Source: Lachnospiraceae bacterium
GTDB taxonomy: Bacteria > Bacillota > Clostridia > Lachnospirales > Lachnospiraceae
Assembly: GCA_024694965.1 (NCBI GenBank)
Contig: JAILJC010000212.1
Span: 1-64,000, forward strand
Direction of reading: 5' to 3'
DNA length: 64,000 nucleotides
Shown here: one piece after another, positions 1 through 9,928 of the stretch
Layout of the letters: each line of letters opens with the position of its first letter
Numbering within the stretch: position 1 is the stretch's first letter
The notes under the pieces: generated by a model
Told to the model about the DNA's origin: nothing
What the model saw: only the letters and a program-made list of their open reading frames with translations
Databases searched by the model: none
Translations under genes and position numbers: made by a program

Positions 1-1
1 A

Positions 2-2653
2 TTAACTGCCTTTCCCGGTACCGTACTTGCCGGTGAACTTACCGACGATCTGAAGGATAATGTTGCGGATGTGCAGCTTGAGGATGCTCCTGTCTTCTCC
101 GGTTCAGAAGATATCATTTTGGAACCGGTTTCCGAAGAGGAGCTTGCAAACATTGATGAGGTAGCAAACGAAGAGACGGAAGAGGTTGTGAATCTGGACG
201 GTGATCCCGCACCCGGTAACTGGAAGGAGCCTGTTGCATACAAATTGGGCACCACGGTAAAGGATTCCACTTACAAGCATGACTTAAATGATCCCGAACA
301 GGAGAAGCAGGGTATCTATTATGATAAGAAGTTTTATAAGTTCAGTACTGAAAAGGACGGATATTATAAATTAACCGCAACGGCAAATGGCGAGACCGAA
401 TTCCATCTTACCAATGACCTTGATAAATATTTTAATTCAACACAGCACAAAGATTTTAAATTCGGCAGCTGCGATAACAGCTCCCTCGAAAAAGAGATCA
501 AAGCTCTTAAAGGCCAGGAATTATTTATCGTAGTAGACGGTAATGTCGGTTGGGAAAAGAAGGATGAAAAGCCTTTCGAGTTTACATTCTCACTTGAAAG
601 AGAGGTTACCTTATTCGATAAGGAAAACCCGACAGAGATCTCTCTTGACAAGGCTCAGACAACGAAAGGTACAATTGAACACAATTTTGACGGTAAAAAC
701 ATATATTTTAACGAAAATGAAAACCTTTCTGCCCATTATCATTACTATCAGATGACAGTAGAGAATGCGGGCAGGCTTAATTTAGAAGTTTCAACCGATA
801 CGGGTATCGTTATCGATCTTTATGATGCTCCACATTGGACCAGCTCCGGAACAAAAGTAAATTGGACCCCGGGAACCGAAACCGTGAAAGAAAATGTAGA
901 TAAAGCCCGCTTCAGTGTGGATCTGAAAAAAGGTATTTATAACTTATTTGTCTCTGTAAATACTTCGGAAGAAGGTATGACCGATTATACGATCAAGACG
1001 GAGTTTAAACCGATCACTGCAGGTAAAAACGAAGAACTTCTCATTGATGACGTGCTTGGCGGATCAAGGAATGATGAGTTATCTGCCTGTCCCATTAAAA
1101 AAGATACCAAGTATGTTGCACAGTCTTCGGTAGAAACGCGCACTAAGACTGACTGGTATAAACTGACTCTTGATTCTCCTTCCAAGCTGTTTTTATCACT
1201 GAGCACCACCGAGATCGATTATTTCGAATTCATTATGAAGGATGATATCAAGGATACATCTTCATTATCATTTGAGGATTTTTCGGAGCAGAGTCATATA
1301 GCAAAGGATAAGCCTCTTGTCAGCAAACCGCTGATAGCAAGATACAGGGATTATACGGATATCTTCCCGACGGGTACCTATTACATCGGTATCATGAAAT
1401 TCTCATCCGGAAGCTATCATTTTGAACTTTCGAGCGGGGGCAAGAAGAAGGTAAGTTCCATCAAGCTTAACAAGAAGGAAACCACCTTGTCGCTTAAAGG
1501 CGAGGAAACCCTTACCGCTGCTGTAGGTCCCGCAGATGCCGACAATAAGAGTATTGTATGGACCGTTACGGAACATCCCGAATTGGTTGAAATATTAAAA
1601 TCCGACGATGAAACATGTACAATAAAGGGTGTGAGCTCAGGTTACGCTACCTTAACGGCTACCACCTCCAATCCTGATGTTTCCGCTACCTGCAGGATAC
1701 ATGTTCTTGACCAGGAATTAGATAATTTCACTAAAGATCTGGATGATGATTCGAATGTAGTTTCAAACGAAAAGATCGCTCTGATAAGCGAGGATTATTT
1801 CGGCAAGGATTTCCAGGTTGAATCGACAGATAAGTTTGAAGTAAGGGATCCCGCAACCGACAAGGTTGATAAGAAGCTTGGTTCGGTTAAGAAGGATAAG
1901 AAACTCGGCTACGTATTCTGCGGCGGTAAGAAGTCAGGTGACGTTAAGGTTACCAGGATGACCAAGGTCGGCAAGACCTATTTACCTAACGGCAGTGTTA
2001 CGTTTAAGGTTGAAGTTCCCAAGTACTTCAAGGATTCTGCTAAGAATAAGGATATCAAGGTAAAGAATGTTTCTAAGAGAGGTGACTCTGTAAAGCCTGA
2101 AGAAATGATAGATATGGCAGAAGCTACCGTTGTTCCCAACTATTTCGTATGTAATGCGAAGGCAGGATTTGTTGAATTTAACAACGAGACCGGTGAGCTT
2201 ACAGTCCTTAAGTCCGGCAAGTTCAAGGTAACCGCTTACTACGGATTTGATATCGAAGCATCAAAGAGCACCGATAAGAAGGTAGCCAAGAATGCGGCAA
2301 AGAATGCCGGCAAGCTCGAATACACAGTAACTGCCAAACTTCCTACCGTTAAGGATTTCAGTGTTAAGCCCGGTAAGAAGGGAAAGACAGTTAACGTAAC
2401 CGTTAAAAATATTCCCGAAAATGTTAAGCTTACGGCTGAAAACTGGAAGGCAGTTAAGGTTCTTCTATCTGATGACGGAACAAAGGAATTAACTGATGAA
2501 GGGGCTGATTTCAAGATCACTCCCACTGAAGTAAAGGGCAACTTTACAAAATGTGCGGTTGAAGTTCCTACAGGTACCGAACCTTGTGTATTTGCTGTTG
2601 TAGTTACGGTGGATGAAATTGATTACCCGAGCTTTATAACGGTAAAACAATAA
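2..2653 (+). CDS. Secreted/surface protein with PPC-like repeats and a bacterial Ig-like (BIG2) domain; 5' end truncated by window edge
   Basis: Frame is open from base 2 (LTAFPGTVLAGELTDDLKDNVADVQLEDAP...), so the listed GTG start at 71 is probably not the true start; BIG2-like segment KKVSSIKLNKKETTLSLKGEETLTAAV...CRIHV. Confidence 0.75.
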   Translation, partial: LTAFPGTVLAGELTDDLKDNVADVQLEDAPVFSGSEDIILEPVSEEELANIDEVANEETEEVVNLDGDPAPGNWKEPVAYKLGTTVKDSTYKHDLNDPEQEKQGIYYDKKFYKFSTEKDGYYKLTATANGETEFHLTNDLDKYFNSTQHKDFKFGSCDNSSLEKEIKALKGQELFIVVDGNVGWEKKDEKPFEFTFSLEREVTLFDKENPTEISLDKAQTTKGTIEHNFDGKNIYFNENENLSAHYHYYQMTVENAGRLNLEVSTDTGIVIDLYDAPHWTSSGTKVNWTPGTETVKENVDKARFSVDLKKGIYNLFVSVNTSEEGMTDYTIKTEFKPITAGKNEELLIDDVLGGSRNDELSACPIKKDTKYVAQSSVETRTKTDWYKLTLDSPSKLFLSLSTTEIDYFEFIMKDDIKDTSSLSFEDFSEQSHIAKDKPLVSKPLIARYRDYTDIFPTGTYYIGIMKFSSGSYHFELSSGGKKKVSSIKLNKKETTLSLKGEETLTAAVGPADADNKSIVWTVTEHPELVEILKSDDETCTIKGVSSGYATLTATTSNPDVSATCRIHVLDQELDNFTKDLDDDSNVVSNEKIALISEDYFGKDFQVESTDKFEVRDPATDKVDKKLGSVKKDKKLGYVFCGGKKSGDVKVTRMTKVGKTYLPNGSVTFKVEVPKYFKDSAKNKDIKVKNVSKRGDSVKPEEMIDMAEATVVPNYFVCNAKAGFVEFNNETGELTVLKSGKFKVTAYYGFDIEASKSTDKKVAKNAAKNAGKLEYTVTAKLPTVKDFSVKPGKKGKTVNVTVKNIPENVKLTAENWKAVKVLLSDDGTKELTDEGADFKITPTEVKGNFTKCAVEVPTGTEPCVFAVVVTVDEIDYPSFITVKQ

Positions 2654-2672
2654 GTTTATAAATATTGCTATA

Positions 2673-2708
2673 AAAATACCTCCCGGAAATTCCGGGAGGT
2701 ATTTTTTT
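2673..2708 (+). terminator. Intrinsic terminator
   Basis: TACCTCCCGGAA/TTCCGGGAGGTA stem followed by T run. Confidence 0.85.
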
Positions 2709-2727
2709 CACAGAAACGGTTTATCTC

Positions 2728-3909
2728 TTACAGCTTTCCGCCTTTGGAACCGCCGAAGCTTGCAGAATTTAATATGTTCGTATCAAATGTGAATGTAAGG
2801 CTTTCCTCTGTGCGTGCCCTCTTTAAACATAAGTCGATCATGCGTGTTAAGAGTTCCTTATACGGGATACCTATCGGTTCCCATAAGTAGAATGACAATG
2901 ATCCGGGGATCGTGTTTATCTCATTAAAATATAACTTTCCGTTATCCTCATCTATCATAAAGTCGATACGTGCCACTCCGTTGCAGCCAAGGAGCTTGAA
3001 TGACTTAACCGCCATCTCTCTTACCTCATTCCTCAGCTTATCGGGTATCTCGGCCGGTATCTTTCGTGATACGCTTGCCATCCCCTTGGAACCGCCGCTC
3101 TTTGAGTTGCTTACGTATTTATCCTCATAGCTTAATATATCTTCGCTGTGCATGGGCTCCTCGACCTCTGAAGCGATCGCCTCATTCTCATCACCCAGTA
3201 CCGCACAGTTGACTTCCCTTAAGTTTGATATCGCATGCTCAACAAGGACCTTGGTCGCATACCTGAACGCATCATCTACTGAATCTGCAAGGCTCACCCT
3301 GTCCTTTGCAACCGAAATACCGACGCTTGAACCTAAGTTTACGGGCTTAACGATGACAGGATATCCAAACGTCTTCTCTACATCATCAAGCAGCGCTTCC
3401 ATTTCAGCGTAATGGCTTAAGGTATAAAGCTTCGCATCAAGCACGGGAACATCGCCCTCCTTGAGTACCGCCTTCATGATGAACTTATCCATTCCTATGG
3501 CGGATGCGGTCACATCACAGCCGACAAACGGGATCCCCATGGTCTTAAGATAACCCTGGAAAGCTCCGTCCTCAACATTGGTACCGTGTACAACCGGAAA
3601 GGCTATGTCAATTTCCTGCTCCTGATTCTTCCCGAATTTCTTAAGCGGGAACTGTATGAGCTTAACGCGTCCGTTCTCGTTTACCATGATCACACGCTGC
3701 GACCTTAGGAGCAGGCCCTTAATATCCTTGTAAGCTTCGATGTTTCCGATATCACTCCCTATATACATCTCGTTTTTCTTGGTCATGTATACGGGGATGA
3801 CCTCATATTTATCGGTATCCATGCTCAGGATAGCCTGTATCCCGGAAATTACCGAGACCTCATGTTCCACGCTCTTACCGCCAAAGATCATGGCAACTCT
3901 TGTTTTCAT
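2728..3909 (-). CDS. ddl: D-alanine--D-alanine ligase family (ATP-grasp)
   Basis: MKTRVAMIFGGKSVEHEVSVISG N-terminus, GSSVGIS, NEINTIPGSLS; GGAG RBS before ATG at 3909. Confidence 0.9.
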   Translation of the reverse strand: MKTRVAMIFGGKSVEHEVSVISGIQAILSMDTDKYEVIPVYMTKKNEMYIGSDIGNIEAYKDIKGLLLRSQRVIMVNENGRVKLIQFPLKKFGKNQEQEIDIAFPVVHGTNVEDGAFQGYLKTMGIPFVGCDVTASAIGMDKFIMKAVLKEGDVPVLDAKLYTLSHYAEMEALLDDVEKTFGYPVIVKPVNLGSSVGISVAKDRVSLADSVDDAFRYATKVLVEHAISNLREVNCAVLGDENEAIASEVEEPMHSEDILSYEDKYVSNSKSGGSKGMASVSRKIPAEIPDKLRNEVREMAVKSFKLLGCNGVARIDFMIDEDNGKLYFNEINTIPGSLSFYLWEPIGIPYKELLTRMIDLCLKRARTEESLTFTFDTNILNSASFGGSKGGKL

Positions 3910-4012
3910 CCTACCGTCTCCTCTCATACTCTAAATCCGTTTTCTTAACGGTTTTCATCCTTGTCCTATCCATAAAACCCACTGTCTAAGATACCACAGT
4001 ATCCTGCTTTTA

Positions 4013-4879
4013 TCAAACTGCCGTCTTTCTTACCGCGCCCGGAGTTACGCCCTTATATTTCCTGAACATCCTTATGAAATGGCTCTGGTCCGCATACCCC
4101 AGTTCCTGCCCGATGTCATTTAATGACCGGTCCGTGAACTTAAGCATCTCCTCCGCCTTTTCAACCCTTAACGATTCCAGATGCTCCTTGCATGACCTGC
4201 CGTACATCTCCTTGAAACTCCTTGCGAAATGCGAATAGCTCATATTACATCTCTTCGCAAGATCATCTACCCTCAGATCCTCATCCAGATGAAGATCTAT
4301 ATATTCAGTTATATTCTGAAGGGACAGTTCTTCCCTGGTGATAAAGTCCGATACATTGTTAAAATCGATCCCTTCATCCTGCCACAGCCTTATAAGCTTC
4401 GTCATAAGAAGGCACAGCTTAGCATGGACTGCCACGTCGAACCCAATCTCTTTCCTGTCAAGCTCTTCCCTGCAGAATTCAAAAAAGCTTCCGTGTTCAT
4501 GGATCTCATCTCCGCCCGGAAAGAACACCCTGGCGTTCTGCTTTCGCGCCACGGCAAGCAATGTGCGCAGCCCCGGCGTATAATTTGTATTTACAGCCAA
4601 CCTTGATATGTCGAATTTGATCCCGGCAAACCTCGCGCTCCTCATGCTGCTCGCGGACATGGAATGCAGTACATTACTAAAGAACAGGATCATATCCCCT
4701 TCTTCAAGATAATATTCCTCTTCTCCGGCTGTCACGAACATGTTTCCCTCTGTCATGCATAAGATCTCGACATACGGATGAAAATGAGGCCTTACGGGAA
4801 AATCATTCACCGCCGTGTCAAATACAAATGATTCGTACGGAGTGTTCAATATATCACTGTATTCATACAGATAATTCAT
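4013..4879 (-). CDS. AraC family transcriptional regulator (cupin + HTH)
   Basis: C-terminal AraC HTH: DLAKRCNMSYSHFARSFKEMYG...IGQELGYADQSHFIRMFRKYKGVTPGAVRK. Confidence 0.92.
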   Translation of the reverse strand: MNYLYEYSDILNTPYESFVFDTAVNDFPVRPHFHPYVEILCMTEGNMFVTAGEEEYYLEEGDMILFFSNVLHSMSASSMRSARFAGIKFDISRLAVNTNYTPGLRTLLAVARKQNARVFFPGGDEIHEHGSFFEFCREELDRKEIGFDVAVHAKLCLLMTKLIRLWQDEGIDFNNVSDFITREELSLQNITEYIDLHLDEDLRVDDLAKRCNMSYSHFARSFKEMYGRSCKEHLESLRVEKAEEMLKFTDRSLNDIGQELGYADQSHFIRMFRKYKGVTPGAVRKTAV

Positions 4880-5059
4880 GCGAAACCTTCCTGCTCCGGA
4901 TCAAACAAAAAATTCTATATAGATATACCTATTTTACAGCATTTATTATATAAATGATAGATTTATTCTATATTTTGATTGATTCTTTATATCATTCACC
5001 GGGATATAGGATTACACTCTTTTCACAACTATCTTATATCAGTATCTGAGATGGAGGTG

Positions 5060-6508
5060 ATGGATATGAACAGAAGATTTGTAAAAGATATGACAACAGG
5101 TGACGAGTTTAAGCTTCTCATAGGCTTTTCTGTTCCGATGCTCATCGGCAATCTGTTCCAGCAGGTTTATAACATGGTGGATTCGATCGTCGTCGGCAAG
5201 TACGTAGGGGCCGATTCCCTTGCGGCAGTGGGAGCTACGGGATCTCTTAATTTCCTGTTCTTTTCATTATGCATAGGTCTGTCGGGAGGTATCGGCGTTG
5301 TGATATCACAGCATTTCGGAGCCGGGGATGAGACCAATGTACGCAAGACCATCTTTAATTCAATATATATAATAGCGACCGCGGGACTTGTGATGTCCCT
5401 GCTCGGAGTGTGTTTTGCAAGGCCCATACTTACATGGCTCCGCACTCCTGCCAATATACTTGATGATGCCACCGCTTATATGCAGATAGTAAGCGGCGGG
5501 CTGCTCGCAGTGGCTGCCTATAACTGTATTTCTTCTATATTAAGGGCGCTCGGTGATTCCAGGACCCCGCTTTTCTTCCTTATATTCGCCAGCCTTGTGA
5601 ACGTTATCCTCGATCTTGTGCTCGTTATCTTCTTCGGACTCGGAGTAAGGGGCGTCGCCTATGCCACGATAACAGCCCAGGTACTCTCAGCCGCGGGAAG
5701 CCTGGCTTTTGCAATAAAAAAGAACCCGTATTTCTTAATATCACGGGACGAGATGCACTATGATACCGGGATAGCGTCGAAGTGTTACCGCCTGGGTCTG
5801 CCTCTTGCATTGCAGTCATCACTCATCGCGATATCATGCGTGGCCTTACAGAGCGTTGTAAATACCTTCGGTTCGACCGTGGTCGCTGCGTTCACCGCGA
5901 CTTCCCGTATAGAGCAGCTGGTCCAGCAGCCCTTTAACTCGCTCGGAATGGCGTTATCGACCTTTACCGGCCAGAATATGGGAGCGGGCAAGCTTGACAG
6001 GGTCAAAAGAGCATTTGCAAAGTCAGTCCTTGTAGTTTCGTGTTTCAGCCTTCTCATGCTTGCAGTGTTCCATGTTTTCGGAAACGGGATAATGAAGATC
6101 TTCGTATCTGAGCCGTCAGTCATAGAGTTCGGAACACAGGCTCTTAAGATAACCTCGTGGTTTTACCTGTTTCTTGGTATGATATATATTGTAAGGGGCC
6201 TGTTAAACGGTGCCGGGGATGCTGTTTATTCAATGATAAACGGATGCGTCGAGGTATTCGGACGTATAGTTTTTTCCAATACTCTTGTGCTTATACCTTC
6301 TGTCGGCAAATGGGGTGTATGGCTCGCGACCGCGCTTACATGGTGTATAACCGGTATAGCAAGCCTTATAAGGTTTAAGCAGGGTAAATGGAAGACTATA
6401 AGGGTAGTTGACCGGAAGGAAAAGGAGAGATCATGGAATACATCAAAGGAATCACATACGGAGCCTTCGCAGGAGCCGGTTCTTTTGCGAAAAAGCAGGC
6501 TTATTTAA
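5060..6508 (+). CDS. MATE family efflux transporter
   Basis: MNRRFVKDMTTGDEFKLLIGFSVPMLIGNLFQQVYNMVDSIVVGKYVG; GGAGGTGA RBS at about 5053, so true start is 5060/5066 rather than 4979. Confidence 0.9.
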   Translation: MDMNRRFVKDMTTGDEFKLLIGFSVPMLIGNLFQQVYNMVDSIVVGKYVGADSLAAVGATGSLNFLFFSLCIGLSGGIGVVISQHFGAGDETNVRKTIFNSIYIIATAGLVMSLLGVCFARPILTWLRTPANILDDATAYMQIVSGGLLAVAAYNCISSILRALGDSRTPLFFLIFASLVNVILDLVLVIFFGLGVRGVAYATITAQVLSAAGSLAFAIKKNPYFLISRDEMHYDTGIASKCYRLGLPLALQSSLIAISCVALQSVVNTFGSTVVAAFTATSRIEQLVQQPFNSLGMALSTFTGQNMGAGKLDRVKRAFAKSVLVVSCFSLLMLAVFHVFGNGIMKIFVSEPSVIEFGTQALKITSWFYLFLGMIYIVRGLLNGAGDAVYSMINGCVEVFGRIVFSNTLVLIPSVGKWGVWLATALTWCITGIASLIRFKQGKWKTIRVVDRKEKERSWNTSKESHTEPSQEPVLLRKSRLI

Positions 6509-7389
6509 GTCTTGATAAACTGATCGAATGCACGGGAGCCAACTATATAGTACTTGTACCGAACGGCTTGCAGGATACTCCCCAGTCTCAGGAGATAGAC
6601 TATACATCTCCCGCGAGTCTTAAGGATGACGAGCTTAAAAAGATGATCGGTCATATCAAGTCGCGCGGATTAAAGGTTGCTCTCAAACCTACGGTCAACT
6701 GTAAGAACGGTACCTGGCGGGCTCATATCTGCTTTTTTGACAGGGATGTTCCCTGTGAGCCGAAATGGTCGGTATGGTTTAAGGCGTATACGGACTTCCA
6801 GCTGCATTACGCGCGTCTGGCTGAAGAAACGGATGTTGATATGTTCATTGCCGGCTGTGAAATGGTGCAGTCAGAGCACAGAGAAGATGAATGGCGTAAA
6901 GTCATTTCAGATATAAGGGAAGTCTACAGCGGACCCGTTACCTATAATACCGATAAATATCAGGAAGATAATGTGAACTGGTGGGACTGCGTGGACATGA
7001 TATGCTCAAGCGGATACTATCCCGTAAATGACTGGGATACCCAGCTTGACCGGATAGAAAAAGTTGTAAAGAAATTCGATAAGCCCTTCTTCTTTGCCGA
7101 GGCAGGCTGCAAATCAACCAAAGGTTCCATGTACCTGCCTAATGACTGGACACTCAGGGGCGATGCAGCTCCCGATGAACAGGCATTGTGGTATGATACC
7201 ATGTTCAGGGCCTGTGATAAACGTGATTTTGTTAACGGTTTCTTCCTGTGGGACTGGAGCTTAAAGCTCTATTCCCACAGGGAAGCCTCCCTTGATAAAG
7301 GGTACGACATCTACGGAAAACCTGCAGAGCAGGTCATCCGCGATCATTATATGTCTATTCCCAGAAAAGCTCATCCAGAGTCTTGTTGA
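6433..7389 (+). CDS. Glycoside hydrolase, GH113-like (endo-beta-mannanase family)
   Basis: TIM-barrel-like motifs: YIKGITYG, FIAGCEMVQSE (putative acid/base Glu), PFFFAEAGCKS (putative nucleophile Glu); RBS AAGGAGAG. Confidence 0.7.
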   Translation: MEYIKGITYGAFAGAGSFAKKQAYLSLDKLIECTGANYIVLVPNGLQDTPQSQEIDYTSPASLKDDELKKMIGHIKSRGLKVALKPTVNCKNGTWRAHICFFDRDVPCEPKWSVWFKAYTDFQLHYARLAEETDVDMFIAGCEMVQSEHREDEWRKVISDIREVYSGPVTYNTDKYQEDNVNWWDCVDMICSSGYYPVNDWDTQLDRIEKVVKKFDKPFFFAEAGCKSTKGSMYLPNDWTLRGDAAPDEQALWYDTMFRACDKRDFVNGFFLWDWSLKLYSHREASLDKGYDIYGKPAEQVIRDHYMSIPRKAHPESC

Positions 7390-7546
7390 GCACCTTGCAT
7401 ATCGCTATGCAAAGATTGATCGTAGGGTTATAATCACCCTTTTCGATGGCGCTTATCGTCTGTCTCGATACCCCGCATTTCTTTGCAAGGTCCTCCTGGG
7501 ACAGATCCATGCCGGCCCTGGCTGCCTTGAGTTTTAAGTTCTTCAT
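7355..7546 (-). CDS. Small XRE/Cro-like HTH regulator
   Basis: LSQEDLAKKCGVSRQTISAIEKGDYNPTINLCIAICKVLNKTLDELFW. Confidence 0.9.
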   Translation of the reverse strand: MKNLKLKAARAGMDLSQEDLAKKCGVSRQTISAIEKGDYNPTINLCIAICKVLNKTLDELFWE

Positions 7547-7549
7547 GGA

Positions 7550-8080
7550 TCAGTCCTCCTCATCTTTCTTATTTTTATCTATAAGATGCTTGATGCCAAG
7601 TTCAGTAAGCAATATCGCCATCATGATCATGACCAGAATGTTTAACACTGGTGCCCCGCTTATACCATTCCTTGCAAATTCCCCTCTTAAAGCAGGTACT
7701 ACTATCGGGAAAAGGTTAAGGAACAGACATACTCCGAAAATAATGTAATAACGCTTGTGGTCATTATTAAGTCCCCAGTAAACATCATGCCATATGCAAT
7801 ATCCGCCAAGAACAGTACATGATAAGAATATCCCTATGAATTCGGCAATATAGGGTTCGAAGGGTAAAGAAACCTCTCCTATTGAAAGTCCTATAAGAAG
7901 AGCCTGGTACAAAAGCATTGTATAAAATGCGATCTTATATGCCTTGCCTCTTATCTTTTCCTGTCTCTCATCATACTCACTCTTTATCTTCCTGTCAGTA
8001 TTGGCGACCTTATAAAGGATCACCACTATGACAAGACCTACCATCAAACCTGCTATAAATCCAATTCCCCTTCCGTTCAT
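7550..8080 (-). CDS. Membrane protein of unknown function, likely cotranscribed with the XRE regulator
   Basis: Four to five hydrophobic segments; stop 4 nt from HTH start. Confidence 0.6.
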   Translation of the reverse strand: MNGRGIGFIAGLMVGLVIVVILYKVANTDRKIKSEYDERQEKIRGKAYKIAFYTMLLYQALLIGLSIGEVSLPFEPYIAEFIGIFLSCTVLGGYCIWHDVYWGLNNDHKRYYIIFGVCLFLNLFPIVVPALRGEFARNGISGAPVLNILVMIMMAILLTELGIKHLIDKNKKDEED

Positions 8081-8288
8081 GATCTTCCTCCTTTACTTAT
8101 CTTAAATCTTATTATTTCCTTTTATTTCCGTGCTCAAAAAAAACTCCATCAATAAGTTCTTACATACATGAAAGGGTGACGTCTTTCCCTTTCTAAGCAT
8201 ATAATAACCTGTCAATGGAGTAATGTCAAGTATATTTTACAATTTTCTTTTATGAAATGATTTTAGCTTGATTTATTTGCTTAAATGA

Positions 8289-9896
8289 TCAGTAATTATC
8301 AGGCAGATCGTTCTCTAAAAGGATATACTTATGTCCCTGCCCCTTTATCTCATAAGCACAGGAAAGAGCTTCCTCAAGCTTATCGAATGCTTTTATCTTC
8401 TCTTCCGGAAAGCCCTTGCTCAAAGCCCCGTCATATATGGGCTTCGTACGTTTCTTACCGACAAGAAGTATATGATCGCAGCAATCCGCCGCATATGTTC
8501 CAAACTTATAGTTATATTCCTCTTCCTTATCACCGAGCTCGACCATTCCGGGAGTGATCATTATCCTTATGCCGTCAAACATCTTAAGAGTTTCAACCGC
8601 TGCCCTGCTGCCCACGGGATTTGAATTGAACGCATCGTCTATGATCGTAACAAGCCCGTGCTCCCTAAGCTGCATCCTGTGCTCAACGCTCTGAAGCCGC
8701 CTTACCGGAACTTTAAGGTCCTTAAGCTTAACGCCCAGTTTATTTGCGACCGCTATCGCACCCACTACGTTTATCACATTATGGGCGCCTAAAAGCTTCA
8801 TCTGGAACTGTTCGCTTTCACCGTCGGGAGATGTGACCGTAAAATCGGTACCCTGCTGCGATACCCTGATATCTCCTGCCCTATATCCGTTTACAGCTAT
8901 CCCGGACATATCAGATATGTCTTTTTCTTCCGCCGTATCCGATGCGTCCGTATAATAAAATACCTTATTCTTATATCCCTGCGCTTTATCCCTTATGTAC
9001 CCGTTATCCCCGTTAAGGAACAGCATCCCCCCATCCGGCAGGGCATCCGCGAGTTCAAACTTCGTGTTCTTTATATTTTCCATATTAAAGAAGGTTTCAA
9101 GATGCTGAGGCCCTATCGATGTGATAATCCCGTGATGAGGATGCACGATATCACCGATCTCCTTAATATCTCCAACATGCCTTGCACCCATCTCACATAC
9201 GAAGATCTCATGCGTTGACTTAAGCGATTCCCTTATCGTCTTTACCACGCCCATCGGCGTATTGTAGCTCTCGGGCGTTACCAGCACGTTAAAACTGTCC
9301 TTTAAGAGAGTCTGTAAGTAAAACTTGACGCTTGTCTTTCCGTAGCTTCCCGTAACACCGATAACGGTAAGGCCGGGTGATTCTTTAAGCATCCTCTTTG
9401 CATCGTTTATATAGTACTGCTTTACGCCCCATTCGACGGGATGGTTTATCGTATTGGCAACTACGTTCATCAGCAGCTGGAGCCCCGTAAGGATCAAGAG
9501 CATGCCGCTTAACCTGTTTATCCCGCAAAATACAAAGGTAATTACAAGTATTGCCGCTTCGACAACGATCATGGTCGCTATCATTCTCTTGACCCTTGCG
9601 GTGTATACGAGTTTCTTCTTTGTATTAAGCCTTCTCATCGCGTTATATACAAGGATGATGAGAAGCAGAGTCAGCCAGCTTAAGATATCAAGGCCCGTAA
9701 CCGGGAAGATCAGCCTTAATATGCCTGTGACAAGTGCAAATATGAGAAGCCACTGGGGCCTTAGGTTTTTCTTAAGCCTGTTTAAATGTTCCCCGTTCTT
9801 ATAGCCGTTCAACTGGAACATATGCATGTTGTGGCGCATGGCAAGGAAGAACGCGGGGATAAAAAGTATAAAAGTAATTATTGTTCGTATGATCAT
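8289..9896 (-). CDS. Membrane-anchored Mur ligase family protein (MurF-like)
   Basis: N-terminal TM segments; Mur P-loop GVTGSYGKTS, CEMGARHVGDI, DDAFNSNPVGSRAAVETL. Confidence 0.8.
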   Translation of the reverse strand: MIIRTIITFILFIPAFFLAMRHNMHMFQLNGYKNGEHLNRLKKNLRPQWLLIFALVTGILRLIFPVTGLDILSWLTLLLIILVYNAMRRLNTKKKLVYTARVKRMIATMIVVEAAILVITFVFCGINRLSGMLLILTGLQLLMNVVANTINHPVEWGVKQYYINDAKRMLKESPGLTVIGVTGSYGKTSVKFYLQTLLKDSFNVLVTPESYNTPMGVVKTIRESLKSTHEIFVCEMGARHVGDIKEIGDIVHPHHGIITSIGPQHLETFFNMENIKNTKFELADALPDGGMLFLNGDNGYIRDKAQGYKNKVFYYTDASDTAEEKDISDMSGIAVNGYRAGDIRVSQQGTDFTVTSPDGESEQFQMKLLGAHNVINVVGAIAVANKLGVKLKDLKVPVRRLQSVEHRMQLREHGLVTIIDDAFNSNPVGSRAAVETLKMFDGIRIMITPGMVELGDKEEEYNYKFGTYAADCCDHILLVGKKRTKPIYDGALSKGFPEEKIKAFDKLEEALSCAYEIKGQGHKYILLENDLPDNY

Positions 9897-9928
9897 TTTA
9901 TTCCTTTATTTTCTGTGCTGCTCTTAGT

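Noticed and set aside
71-73. GTG start for the first ORF
   Set aside because: The frame is open upstream to base 2 with signal-peptide-like sequence; the gene is cut by the window edge.
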